In this document: positions 1 through 6,829 of the stretch, piece by piece | Numbering within the stretch: the first letter of the stretch is position 1 | How the letters are laid out: each line of letters begins with the position of its first letter | Origin: PS1 clade bacterium | Lineage (GTDB): Bacteria > Pseudomonadota > Alphaproteobacteria > RS24 | NCBI GenBank assembly: GCA_016779015.1 | Contig: JADHOK010000068.1 | Coordinates: forward strand, 1 to 7,015 | Direction: 5' to 3' | DNA length: 7,015 bases | Made by a program: the position numbers and the translations under genes | The notes under the pieces: generated by a model | Seen by the model: only the letters and a program-made list of their open reading frames with translations | What the model was told of the DNA's origin: nothing | The model's database searches: none

Positions 1-1131
1 CTCACCATCGTCGCCACCGGCAAAAGCCTCGCGCTCAATGCTGCGTTCAATAAGCTGCTCAATCGCATCGACATATTTGGTGTCATTGCGCGTCGCCAGT
101 GTAAACGCTGCGCCGCTGCGCCCGGCCCGGCCGGTGCGACCAATGCGGTGCACATAATCTTCGGCATGGGTCGGCACATCGAAATTGAACACATGGCTGA
201 CGGCCGGAATATCGAGACCACGCGCTGCCACATCCGAGGCGATGAGATAAGTCGCTTCGCCCGATTTGAATTGGTCGAGCATCCGCAGGCGCATGTGCTG
301 GTCCATATCACCATGCAGCGACACGGCTTTATAATTGTGCCGGTGTAGGCTTTTCAAAAGGTCGCCGATATCGCGCTTTCGATTGCAGAAGATAATGCCA
401 TTGGTCACTTCTTCTTTGTCGAATAGCTGACGCAAAGCCTCGCGCTTTTTCATCGGCGCTACTTCGATAATTTTTTGTGAAACATTGTCATTGGTCGAAG
501 ACGGGCGCGCCACTTCCACGCGCACCGGAGCGGAGAGAAACTGCTCCGATAGACGGGTGATTTCGGGCGGCATGGTGGCTGAGAAAAACAGCGTTTGGCG
601 GGTGAAAGGTATCATGCCGACAATTTTCTCAATATCGGGGATGAAACCCATATCGAGCATACGGTCGGCCTCGTCGATAACCAGCACTTCAACGCCGCGC
701 AGCAGCACGCCGCCGCGCTCGACATGGTCAATCAGGCGACCGGGTGTTGCAATCAGCACATCGGCACCGCGCATAATCGCTTGCTCTTGATCTTTAAAGC
801 TAACGCCGCCAATCAGCAGCGCTTTGCTAAGCTTGGTGTATTTGCCATAGAGGTCGAAATTTTCCGCCACTTGGGCGGCCAGCTCGCGCGTCGGCTCTAA
901 AATGAGCGTGCGCGGCATGCGCGCTTTGGCGCGGCCGTTCATCAGCCGGTGAATCATCGGCAGGGTGAAGCTTGCCGTTTTGCCAGTGCCGGTCTGGGCA
1001 ATGCCCAGCACGTCACGATTGGCAAGCACATGCGGAATGGCCTCGGCTTGAATGGGGGTCGGCTCGGTATAGCCGACATCGTTAATGGCCTTCATTATTT
1101 CGGGGGCCAGCCCGAGTTTGTCAAAACTCAT
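1..1131 (-). CDS. rhlE: DEAD-box ATP-dependent RNA helicase, RhlE subfamily (C-terminus cut by window edge)
   Basis: ATP-dependent RNA helicase that unwinds short RNA duplexes; RhlE proteins act in the cytoplasm in ribosome assembly and RNA turnover. The frame is open from an ATG at 1131 to base 1, giving 377 residues; the 3' end lies outside the window. All core motifs are visible: MSFDKLGL start, Q motif GYTEPTPIQ (20-28), Walker A AQTGTGKT (45-52), PTREL (80-84), TPGR (129-132), DEAD (153-156), SAT (184-186), DVAARGLD (300-307) and HRIGRTGR (328-335). Both RecA-like domains are therefore almost complete; what is missing is the end of domain 2 and any basic, low-complexity tail. The start is supported by GGAAAG at 1137-1142, five bases upstream. 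The N-terminus and motif spacing match E. coli RhlE as I remember it, but SrmB/DbpA-type relatives cannot be fully excluded without the tail. It lies downstream of parE in the same direction, separated by 183 bp, so it probably has its own promoter. Confidence 0.94.
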   Translation of the reverse strand, partial: MSFDKLGLAPEIMKAINDVGYTEPTPIQAEAIPHVLANRDVLGIAQTGTGKTASFTLPMIHRLMNGRAKARMPRTLILEPTRELAAQVAENFDLYGKYTKLSKALLIGGVSFKDQEQAIMRGADVLIATPGRLIDHVERGGVLLRGVEVLVIDEADRMLDMGFIPDIEKIVGMIPFTRQTLFFSATMPPEITRLSEQFLSAPVRVEVARPSSTNDNVSQKIIEVAPMKKREALRQLFDKEEVTNGIIFCNRKRDIGDLLKSLHRHNYKAVSLHGDMDQHMRLRMLDQFKSGEATYLIASDVAARGLDIPAVSHVFNFDVPTHAEDYVHRIGRTGRAGRSGAAFTLATRNDTKYVDAIEQLIERSIEREAFAGGDDGE

Positions 1132-1314
1132 TTTGTCTTTCCGTGTTGGCGTCGGCTCGTCCGCCATCCCGGTGGAAGGCTTGTGAGAGACGCGAAGCTG
1201 CGCAAAACGCGCGAGACCAACTGAAATTCTTTGTCGGCCTTAATCAGGCCACCACGGCCCGACCTGTCTTCTTGCCGCGAAACATAGACGGATTTTCCGG
1301 AAAGTAAAGGGGCG
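1132..1314. other. Intergenic gap between parE and rhlE
   Basis: This 183-bp spacer should contain the end of the parE transcript and the leader of rhlE, both read on the minus strand. I see a short inverted repeat GGCCT/AGGCC (1236-1250, 5-base loop) without a following T-run, and a 10-bp palindrome TTTCCGGAAA (1294-1303). Neither is a convincing terminator or operator. A weak minus-strand promoter-like pair is discussed under rejected items. No supported gene lies here. Confidence 0.6.
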
Positions 1315-3402
1315 CTAGATATCCAGCATTTCCTCGCCGGCGAAGGCAGCGTTTTCTTGAATGAATTTGAAGCGTAGCTCCGGCTTATTGCCCATCAGGT
1401 CGCGCACCGCTTTGGCCGTCGCTTTGCTCTCCTCTTCAGGGATATGCACCTGCAACAAAGTGCGCGAGCCGGGCATCATGGTGGTTTCTTTCAACTGCGC
1501 GGGCAGCATCTCTCCCAGCCCTTTGAAGCGGCTGATATCGACTTTGGCATTGGCGCGAAACTCGCTTTGCAGCAATTCCTCGCGGTGCGCATCGTCGCGC
1601 GCATAAACCGTTTTGGCCCCTTGCGCGAGGCGATAAAGCGGCGGCACGGCAATATAAAGATGTCCTTGCCGGATGAGGTCGGGCATTTGCTCGTGAAAGA
1701 ACGTCACCAATAGGGCGGCGATATGCGCGCCATCGACATCGGCGTCGGTCATGATGATAATTTTCTCGTAGCGCAGACGCGCCTCGTCATAAGACGCCCC
1801 CATGCCGCAGCCGAGCGCCAACACAAGGTCTGCGATTTGCTGGCTCTGCTGCATTTTGGCGGTGGTCGCATTGGCGACATTGAGGATTTTACCGCGCAGC
1901 GGCAGAATGGCTTGGTTCTTGCGATTGCGGCCCTGCTTGGCCGAGCCACCGGCGCTGTCGCCCTCGACGATGAACAGCTCCGCTCCCTCGCTCGAATTTT
2001 GCGAACAATCAGCCAGCTTGCCCGGCAGGCGCAGCTTGCGGACGGCCGATTTGCGACTGACTTCTTTTTCCTGCCGACGGCGCACGCGCTCTTCGGCGCG
2101 GTCAATCACCCAGCCGAGCAGCTTATCGGCATCGGCCGGAGCCGAGGTCAGATAATGCTCAAAATGGTCGCGCAATGTGCTTTCGACAATTTTTGCGGCT
2201 TCCGGCGTTGCCAGCTTGTCTTTGGTCTGGCCTTGAAATTCCGGCTCGCGGACAAATACCGAGACCAGCGCTGCCGCGGTGCCCATAACATCCTCGCCGG
2301 TGATGATATTGGCTTTTTTATTATTGATGCGCTCGCCATAGGCTTTCAGCCCCTTGGTCAGCGCCGACCGCATGCCCTGTTCATGGGTGCCGCCTTCGGG
2401 CGTCGGCACGGTGTTACAATAGCTGGCATTCATGCCGTCGGCATTGCCAATACCGGCCGCGACCCAAGTGACGGCCCATTCGCAAGAGCCGTGCCCGCCG
2501 GGCTTTTGCACTTTACCGGCAAACGGCAGGGGCGTGACCACGGCGCGGCCGCCAATTTGTTCTTCCAGATAATCTTGCAGACCATTGGGGAATTTCAGCA
2601 CATCCTCGGTCGGGCTTTTCGCCTCATCCTTGATAAGGGTCGGGTCGCAGCGCCAGCGGATCTCTACCCCACCGAACAAATAGGCTTTGGCCTTGGCCAT
2701 GGCATAAACCCGCGCCGGATCAAACTGGGTTTTGCCGAAAATCTCTTCATCGGGCACGAAGCTCACCGTCGTGCCGCGCTTGTTTTTTGCTTCGCCGATT
2801 TGCTTCACCTTGCCCTGGGCGAGGCCGCGGGAAAATTCCTGCCGATATAATTTTTGGTCGCGTGCCACCTCGACACACAGCTCGCCGGACAATGCATTGA
2901 CCACTGAGACGCCGACGCCGTGTAGGCCGCCGGATGTGTCATACGCGTCGCCGCCGAATTTACCGCCCGCATGCAGCGTCGTCATAATCACTTCGAGCGC
3001 CGATTTGTCTTTATATTTCGGGTGCGGGTCAACCGGAATGCCGCGCCCATTATCGCGCACGGAAAGCCGATTATCGGGCATCATCTCGACCTCGATAAAG
3101 CTGGCGTAACCGGCCACCGCTTCGTCCATTGAATTGTCGATGACCTCGGCAAACAAATGGTGCATGGCGCGGCTATCGGTGCCGCCAATATACATGCCGG
3201 GGCGGCGGCGCACCGGCTCCAGACCTTCCAACACCTCAATGTCAGCGGCAGAATAGCTCTTCTCGCTGCTCTTGCCATTTTTACCATTGGCTTTCGCTGC
3301 CGCGTTGGAGGCTTTTTTCGGCGTCGCCTTTTTGGTTTTGGCGCTAGGTTCATTTTCTGCGGGCGCGTCGTCAAACAGGTCGGCAGATTTCTTTTTGGCC
3401 AT
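1315..3402 (-). CDS. parE: DNA topoisomerase IV subunit B (ParE)
   Basis: ATPase subunit of topoisomerase IV, which with ParC decatenates daughter chromosomes and removes supercoils. It is 695 residues from the ATG at 3402. Residues 1-48 are a Lys/Ala/Asn-rich, probably disordered extension. The GHKL ATPase domain follows: EVLEGLEPVRRRPGMY (56-71), EVIDN with catalytic Glu86 and Mg-binding Asn90, DNGRGIP (117-123) and GGLHGVGVSVVNALS (158-172). The transducer domain carries QTKDKL with ATP-contacting Lys394. The TOPRIM domain has EGDSAGG (Glu480) and the metal-binding DADVDG (Asp553, 555, 557). The C-terminal RFKGLGEM and QLKETTM motifs are present. Length, sequence around TOPRIM and the absence of the extra TOPRIM-tail domain of gammaproteobacterial GyrB favour ParE over GyrB. 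No parC is visible nearby. It is transcribed divergently from the oxidoreductase across 72 bp. Confidence 0.95.
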   Translation of the reverse strand: MAKKKSADLFDDAPAENEPSAKTKKATPKKASNAAAKANGKNGKSSEKSYSAADIEVLEGLEPVRRRPGMYIGGTDSRAMHHLFAEVIDNSMDEAVAGYASFIEVEMMPDNRLSVRDNGRGIPVDPHPKYKDKSALEVIMTTLHAGGKFGGDAYDTSGGLHGVGVSVVNALSGELCVEVARDQKLYRQEFSRGLAQGKVKQIGEAKNKRGTTVSFVPDEEIFGKTQFDPARVYAMAKAKAYLFGGVEIRWRCDPTLIKDEAKSPTEDVLKFPNGLQDYLEEQIGGRAVVTPLPFAGKVQKPGGHGSCEWAVTWVAAGIGNADGMNASYCNTVPTPEGGTHEQGMRSALTKGLKAYGERINNKKANIITGEDVMGTAAALVSVFVREPEFQGQTKDKLATPEAAKIVESTLRDHFEHYLTSAPADADKLLGWVIDRAEERVRRRQEKEVSRKSAVRKLRLPGKLADCSQNSSEGAELFIVEGDSAGGSAKQGRNRKNQAILPLRGKILNVANATTAKMQQSQQIADLVLALGCGMGASYDEARLRYEKIIIMTDADVDGAHIAALLVTFFHEQMPDLIRQGHLYIAVPPLYRLAQGAKTVYARDDAHREELLQSEFRANAKVDISRFKGLGEMLPAQLKETTMMPGSRTLLQVHIPEEESKATAKAVRDLMGNKPELRFKFIQENAAFAGEEMLDI

Positions 3403-3408
3403 GCGGCA

Positions 3409-3412
3409 CTCC
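3409..3412 (-). promoter_or_regulatory. Ribosome binding site that fixes the parE start
   Basis: GGAG on the minus strand lies six bases before ATG 3402. The frame stays open to an upstream TTG at 3414, but that codon overlaps the GGAG itself and has no Shine-Dalgarno of its own, so ATG 3402 is the better start (695 rather than 699 residues). Confidence 0.75.
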
Positions 3413-3416
3413 AAGC

Positions 3417-3444
3417 TTGAAACTTTCGAATCGGTTGTTAGTCT
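3417..3444 (+). promoter_or_regulatory. Possible sigma-70 promoter of the flavin oxidoreductase gene
   Basis: TTGAAA (3417-3422, five of six bases matching TTGACA) is followed after 16 bases by TAGTCT (3439-3444), a poor three-of-six match to TATAAT. The placement is right for the gene starting at 3475, and the palindrome at 3437-3447 would cover the -10. This is an inference from weak matches; alphaproteobacterial -10 elements are often degenerate. Confidence 0.3.
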
Positions 3445-3472
3445 AACCGACAGCCTCAGTTTGGGAGACTAA
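3437..3472. repeat. Palindrome and inverted repeat in the parE/oxidoreductase divergent spacer, candidate operator
   Basis: GTTAGTCTAAC (3437-3447) is a perfect 11-bp palindrome around a central T. In addition TTAGTCT (3438-3444) is repeated inverted as AGACTAA (3466-3472), with a 21-base spacer; the distal arm overlaps the Shine-Dalgarno region of the plus-strand gene (GGGAG at 3463-3467). The arrangement could be an operator for a dimeric repressor, or an RNA hairpin hiding the ribosome binding site. No regulator gene is in the window, so the role is inferred from symmetry and position only. Confidence 0.4.
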
Positions 3473-3474
3473 AA

Positions 3475-4797
3475 ATGGTTTTGAATATAGAATCTTCTCT
3501 GAAATTGCCCTGCGGGGCAGAAATTAAGAACCGCATTTGCAAAGCCGCGATGACGGAAGGGCTGGCGGATGAACAAAACCGCGCCACCGATAAACATGTG
3601 ACACTGTATTCGCGCTGGGCCGAGGGCGGCTCGGGTATTTTGCTGACCGGCAATGTGCAGATTGACCATCGCTATCTTGAGCGTCCGGCCAATGTGGCGA
3701 TTGAGGGCAAGCAATCGAACGAACAAATCTCGCGCCTGCGCGCCTTTGCCGAAGCCGGTACCAAAAACAACACGCATTTGTGGATGCAAATTTCCCACGC
3801 CGGTCGGCAGACGCCGGCGGCTGTTGCGCCGACGCCGGTCGGCCCGTCAGATATTCAGTTGCAAATGCCCGGCGCCGCTTTCGGTAAGCCGCGCGCATTG
3901 GAGCACGAAGAAATCCTCGACATCATCCAGCGTTTTGCCCATGCCGCCAAAACCGCGCAGGAGACCGGTTTTACCGGCGTGCAATTGCACGGTGCGCATG
4001 GCTATTTGCTGTCCGAATTCCTCTCGCCCGATGTCAATACGCGTGACGATGAATGGGGCGGCAGCCTCGAAAACCGCGCGCGCCTGTTGCTGGAAAGCAT
4101 TCGCGCTGTGCGCAAAGCGGTCGGCGACAGCTTTCCGGTAGCGCTGAAGCTCAATTCAGCCGACTTCCAAAAAGGCGGCTTCAGCCACGAAGAGTCGGTA
4201 CAGGTCGCCTCATGGTTGAATGATGAAGGGCTGGATTTGCTGGAAGTTTCCGGTGGCACTTATGAGCAGCCAAAGCTGGTCGGCCTCGACAATTTGACGT
4301 TGAACCCCGACCGTGCCGAAGCGTTGCGCGAAAGCACTGTGGCGCGCGAGGCTTATTTCCTCGATTACGCCAAGGATATTCGTGCCGTGTTCAAAAACCC
4401 GCTTATGGTGACGGGCGGCTTCCGTTCGCGCGCCGGCATGGATGCGGCGCTGGAGGCCGGGGCATGCGATATGATAGGTCTCGGTCGCCCGCTTTGCGTC
4501 GATACCGATATCGTCAATAAGCTCATGGACCGTTCGGTTGATACGACAACGATTTTTGAAAAATCGCTTGAGATTGGCCCGAAAATTCTGCGCCCGCTGC
4601 TGGGTCTCAACTCGCCTTTCCGCACCATGGCGGCGCTTAATGGCTGGGGCCAGCAGGGCTGGTGGTGTCTGCAAATCCTGAAAATGGGCGAGGGGCAAGA
4701 GCCCGACCTCGACCTCGGCGTGTTCAAAGCTTTCACCAGCTATCAGGCGAGCGAGAAAAAAGCCGCCGAAGTCTATAACGCGCATTGGAACGCATAG
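3475..4797 (+). CDS. Old Yellow Enzyme-family NADH:flavin oxidoreductase
   Basis: FMN-dependent TIM-barrel ene-reductase expected to reduce activated C=C bonds with NAD(P)H in the cytoplasm; the physiological substrate cannot be read from sequence. It is 440 residues, with GGGAG seven bases before the ATG. Visible family residues: NRICKAAMT (19-27), where Thr27 matches the flavin-tuning Thr of OYE1; MQISHAGR (104-111); the substrate-binding pair His172/His175 and proton-donor Tyr177 in HGAHGYL; FLSPDVNTR then WGGSLENR (194-201); Lys225 in ALKLN; VTGG (312-315) and GLGRPL (335-340) for FMN phosphate. No signal peptide or membrane segment is seen. Single-domain OYEs are usually about 340-370 residues; here residues from about 345 form an extra C-terminal region with a Trp-rich patch (GWGQQGWW, 390-397). 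There is no CxxC iron-sulfur motif and no second flavin domain, so it is not a full-length 2,4-dienoyl-CoA reductase. It stands alone between divergent parE and convergent glnA. Confidence 0.9.
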   Translation: MVLNIESSLKLPCGAEIKNRICKAAMTEGLADEQNRATDKHVTLYSRWAEGGSGILLTGNVQIDHRYLERPANVAIEGKQSNEQISRLRAFAEAGTKNNTHLWMQISHAGRQTPAAVAPTPVGPSDIQLQMPGAAFGKPRALEHEEILDIIQRFAHAAKTAQETGFTGVQLHGAHGYLLSEFLSPDVNTRDDEWGGSLENRARLLLESIRAVRKAVGDSFPVALKLNSADFQKGGFSHEESVQVASWLNDEGLDLLEVSGGTYEQPKLVGLDNLTLNPDRAEALRESTVAREAYFLDYAKDIRAVFKNPLMVTGGFRSRAGMDAALEAGACDMIGLGRPLCVDTDIVNKLMDRSVDTTTIFEKSLEIGPKILRPLLGLNSPFRTMAALNGWGQQGWWCLQILKMGEGQEPDLDLGVFKAFTSYQASEKKAAEVYNAHWNA

Positions 4798-4802
4798 AGA
4801 CG

Positions 4803-4840
4803 AAACAAAAACGGCCCCACTGATGTGCAGTGGAGCCGTT
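4803..4840 (-). terminator. Rho-independent terminator of glnA
   Basis: On the minus strand a stem of 13 pairs (arms 4828-4840 and 4810-4822, loop 4823-4827) is followed by TTTTGTTT. It lies 49 bases after the glnA stop. One pair is G-U on the minus-strand RNA but an A-C mismatch on the plus-strand RNA, and the T-run is good only on the minus side (plus side reads TTCTGTT). It therefore serves glnA first, with perhaps weaker action on the converging oxidoreductase transcript. Confidence 0.85.
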
Positions 4841-4888
4841 CTGTTGGAGGGCGGGGGAGGAACGCCCTGTCAGGTGTAAATCAGCGGA

Positions 4889-6298
4889 TTAGACGCTGTA
4901 ATACATGTCGAACTCGACCGGGTGCGGCGTGTGTTCGTAATTGTAAATCTCTTCCCATTTCAGTTCGAGATAACCGTCGATCTGGTCGTCATCCATGACG
5001 CCACCTTTTTTGAGGAAGTCGCGGTCAGCATCAAGCGCTTCGACGGCTTCGCGCAGCGAACCACAAACTTGCGGCACGTCTTTCAGCTCTTCCGGCGGCA
5101 ACTCATAAAGGTCTTTATCCATCGGGTCGCCCGGATCGATTTTGTTTTCGATACCGTCAAGGCCGGCCATCATCATGGCCGAGAAAGCCAGATACGGGTT
5201 GGCCGTCGGGTCGGGGAAGCGGATTTCGATACGCTTGCCCGGTGCTGATGTGGCGAACGGGATGCGGCAAGAAGCTGAACGGTTGCGGGCCGAATAAGCC
5301 AGCAGCACCGGTGCTTCAAAGCCCGGGATGAGACGCTTATAGCTGTTGGTTGACGGATTGGTCAGCGCGTTCAGCGCGCGCGCATGTTTGATGATACCGC
5401 CAATGTAATACAGGCAATCTTGGCTCAAATCGCCATATTTGTCGCCTGCGAAGAGCGGCTTGCCGTCTTTCCAGATCGACTGGTGACAGTGCATGCCCGT
5501 GCCGTTATCACCGGCAACCGGCTTCGGCATGAAGGTCGCTGATTTGCCATAGGCATGGGCGACATTGTGCACGACATATTTATACAATTGCAGACCGTCG
5601 GCGATGCTGGTCAGCGTGCCGAATTTCAGGCCAAGCTCGTGCTGGGCAGCGGCCACTTCGTGGTGGTGCTTTTCAACTTCGAGGCCCATTTCTTTCATCA
5701 CGGAAAGCATTTCCGAGCGCAGGTCTTGACCGCTATCGACCGGATTGACCGGGAAATAGCCACCTTTGGTGCGCGGGCGGTGGCCCATGTTACCGGCTTC
5801 ATATTCGGTGCCCGAATTATCCGGCAACTCGACGCTGTCCAGCGCAAAGCCGGTATTGTAAGGGTCGGTGGAGAAACGAACATCGTCGAATACGAAGAAT
5901 TCGGCTTCCGGCCCGAAATATACCGTGTCGCCAATGCCGGTTGATTTGAGATATTCCTCAGCGCGCAGTGCGGTCGAGCGCGGGTCGCGGTTATAGGGCT
6001 CACCCGAGTTCGGCTCCAAAATATTGCAGAACAAGGTCAGCGTCTGTTGCGCGTAGAAAGGGTCGAGGCGCGCCGTTGAAGTGTCCGGCATCAGAACCAT
6101 GTCGGACTCGTTAATGGCTTTCCAACCGGCGATTGACGAACCGTCAAACATCGTGCCATCGGTAAAGAAGTCGTCATCAATCAGGTCAATATCCAATGTG
6201 ACGTGCTGCATTTTACCGCGCGGGTCGGTAAAGCGCAGGTCAACATATTGAACCTCATTATCCTTGATCATTTTTTGAACGGTAGAAGCATCTGACAT
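4889..6298 (-). CDS. glnA: Glutamine synthetase type I (GlnA)
   Basis: Makes glutamine from glutamate, ammonia and ATP; a cytoplasmic dodecamer and the main entry of ammonium into metabolism. It is 469 residues, the usual length for bacterial GSI. Visible signatures: DGSSI loop (52-56), GPEAEFF with metal ligands Glu131/Glu133, HHHEVAAAQHE (211-221), GTGMHCHQS with His270/His272, NPSTNSYKRL (314-323), Glu328 flap in PGFEAP, ARNRSASCRIP (337-347), EIRFPD (358-363), and the adenylylation site MDKDLYELPPE with Tyr398. The Tyr and its context mark the adenylylated GSI-beta form, switched off by GlnE when nitrogen is plentiful. The ATG at 6298 has GGAG seven bases upstream (6306-6309). It follows glnB by 36 bp, so it is presumably co-transcribed from the sigma-54 promoter at 6707-6724, and it ends at the terminator near 4806-4840. 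Nothing in the protein looks unusual. Confidence 0.98.
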   Translation of the reverse strand: MSDASTVQKMIKDNEVQYVDLRFTDPRGKMQHVTLDIDLIDDDFFTDGTMFDGSSIAGWKAINESDMVLMPDTSTARLDPFYAQQTLTLFCNILEPNSGEPYNRDPRSTALRAEEYLKSTGIGDTVYFGPEAEFFVFDDVRFSTDPYNTGFALDSVELPDNSGTEYEAGNMGHRPRTKGGYFPVNPVDSGQDLRSEMLSVMKEMGLEVEKHHHEVAAAQHELGLKFGTLTSIADGLQLYKYVVHNVAHAYGKSATFMPKPVAGDNGTGMHCHQSIWKDGKPLFAGDKYGDLSQDCLYYIGGIIKHARALNALTNPSTNSYKRLIPGFEAPVLLAYSARNRSASCRIPFATSAPGKRIEIRFPDPTANPYLAFSAMMMAGLDGIENKIDPGDPMDKDLYELPPEELKDVPQVCGSLREAVEALDADRDFLKKGGVMDDDQIDGYLELKWEEIYNYEHTPHPVEFDMYYSV

Positions 6299-6334
6299 CT
6301 GAAATCTCCAAATCTGGTCAGTGAAAAAACGGGT

Positions 6335-6673
6335 TTAAAGCGCTTCGTCGCCGGTTTCACCGGTCCGAATGCGAATGGCTTGGCTGATATCTGAGACGAA
6401 GATTTTGCCGTCCCCGATACGCCCAGTCTCTGCCGCAGACTTTATGGCTTCAAGCGCGCCATCAAACAAGTCATCAGCAACAACCACCTCAAGTTTCACC
6501 TTGGGCAAAAAATCAACTACATATTCGGCGCCGCGATACAGCTCGGTATGGCCTTTCTGGCGGCCAAAGCCTTTCGCTTCGACCACGGTAATGCCCTGAA
6601 TACCGGCTTCCTGCAATGCGTCCTTTACCTCGTCCAATTTGAACGGCTTGATAATGGCTTCAATTTTCTTCAT
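6335..6673 (-). CDS. glnB: Nitrogen regulatory protein PII (GlnB)
   Basis: Small trimeric signal protein that senses 2-oxoglutarate and ATP/ADP and relays nitrogen status to the GS adenylyltransferase GlnE and the NtrB kinase. It is 112 residues, full length. The T-loop carries YRGAEY (46-51) with the uridylylation target Tyr51; the B-loop TGRIGDGKIFV (83-93) includes Gly87, Lys90 for nucleotide binding; C-terminal Arg101 and Arg103 contact ATP phosphates. AGGAG at 6680-6684 lies six bases before the ATG. Location directly before glnA favours GlnB over the paralogue GlnK, which normally sits before amtB. The gene is expected to be transcribed with glnA and to rise under nitrogen limitation through the sigma-54 promoter about 24 bases beyond its start. 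Confidence 0.96.
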   Translation of the reverse strand: MKKIEAIIKPFKLDEVKDALQEAGIQGITVVEAKGFGRQKGHTELYRGAEYVVDFLPKVKLEVVVADDLFDGALEAIKSAAETGRIGDGKIFVSDISQAIRIRTGETGDEAL

Positions 6674-6694
6674 TACCGACTCCTAAAATCCTCG

Positions 6695-6704
6695 TCACCG
6701 GTGA
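6695..6704. repeat. Palindrome over the predicted glnBA transcription start
   Basis: TCACCGGTGA is a perfect 10-bp palindrome. With the start predicted at about 6697 it spans roughly -7 to +3, where a bound protein would block open-complex formation. The symmetry is seen directly; operator function is speculation. Confidence 0.3.
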
Positions 6705-6706
6705 AT

Positions 6707-6724
6707 ATGCAAAAACCGTGCCAA
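6707..6724 (-). promoter_or_regulatory. Sigma-54 (RpoN) promoter of glnBA
   Basis: Read on the minus strand the sequence is TTGGCACGGTTTTTGCAT. It contains the -24 element TGGCACG and the -12 element TTGCA with GG and GC separated by exactly ten bases, matching the consensus TGGCAC-N5-TTGCW. The predicted transcription start is near 6697, leaving a leader of about 24 bases before glnB. Sigma-54 promoters need an enhancer-binding activator, normally NtrC for this operon; I could not identify canonical NtrC sites upstream. Confidence 0.92.
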
Positions 6725-6760
6725 GTATGGGGCAGATTATTCACGCGCTCGTCCCTTAGG

Positions 6761-6790
6761 TTTTGCGGGCCTTGCCGAGCTTTCGCGGGC
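6761..6790. repeat. Pair of 10-bp direct repeats upstream of the sigma-54 promoter
   Basis: TTTTGCGGGC (6761-6770) and TTTCGCGGGC (6781-6790) match at nine of ten positions and start 20 bp apart, about two helical turns. They lie near -64 to -93 from the predicted glnBA start, a position where activator sites occur. They are direct repeats and not the dyad expected for NtrC. Confidence 0.35.
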
Positions 6791-6829
6791 TTAACCGAAT
6801 TAATTGCCTATTTTTTATACAGTCGCCTT

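Noticed and set aside
1236..1250. GGCCT/AGGCC hairpin downstream of parE as a terminator
   Set aside because: The stem is only five pairs and no T-run follows it on the minus strand.
1244..1285. A 13-codon minus-strand open frame in the rhlE leader (ATG at 1285, TGA at 1244), as a possible leader peptide
   Set aside because: It has no clear Shine-Dalgarno sequence and no regulatory codon run, so it cannot be told from chance.
1281..1308. Minus-strand promoter-like pair TTTACT-N16-TATGTT that could drive rhlE
   Set aside because: Each element matches consensus at only four of six positions, and it lies very close to the parE stop. It is possible but not supported.
1723..2850. A 375-codon plus-strand open frame antisense to parE
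   Set aside because: It lies wholly inside parE, whose frame has intact family motifs throughout. The antisense peptide shows no recognisable domain; long antisense frames are common in GC-rich genes.
3403..3414. TTG start at 3414 for parE, giving 699 residues
   Set aside because: The TTG overlaps the GGAG that serves the ATG at 3402, and nothing upstream acts as its ribosome binding site.
4210..4785. A 191-codon minus-strand open frame antisense to the flavin oxidoreductase
   Set aside because: It is fully covered by the convincing oxidoreductase frame, and its peptide has no recognisable motif.
4848..4868. AGGGCG/CGCCCT inverted repeat just beyond the glnA stop
   Set aside because: A six-pair stem with a nine-base loop and no T-run; the stronger hairpin at 4810-4840 explains termination.
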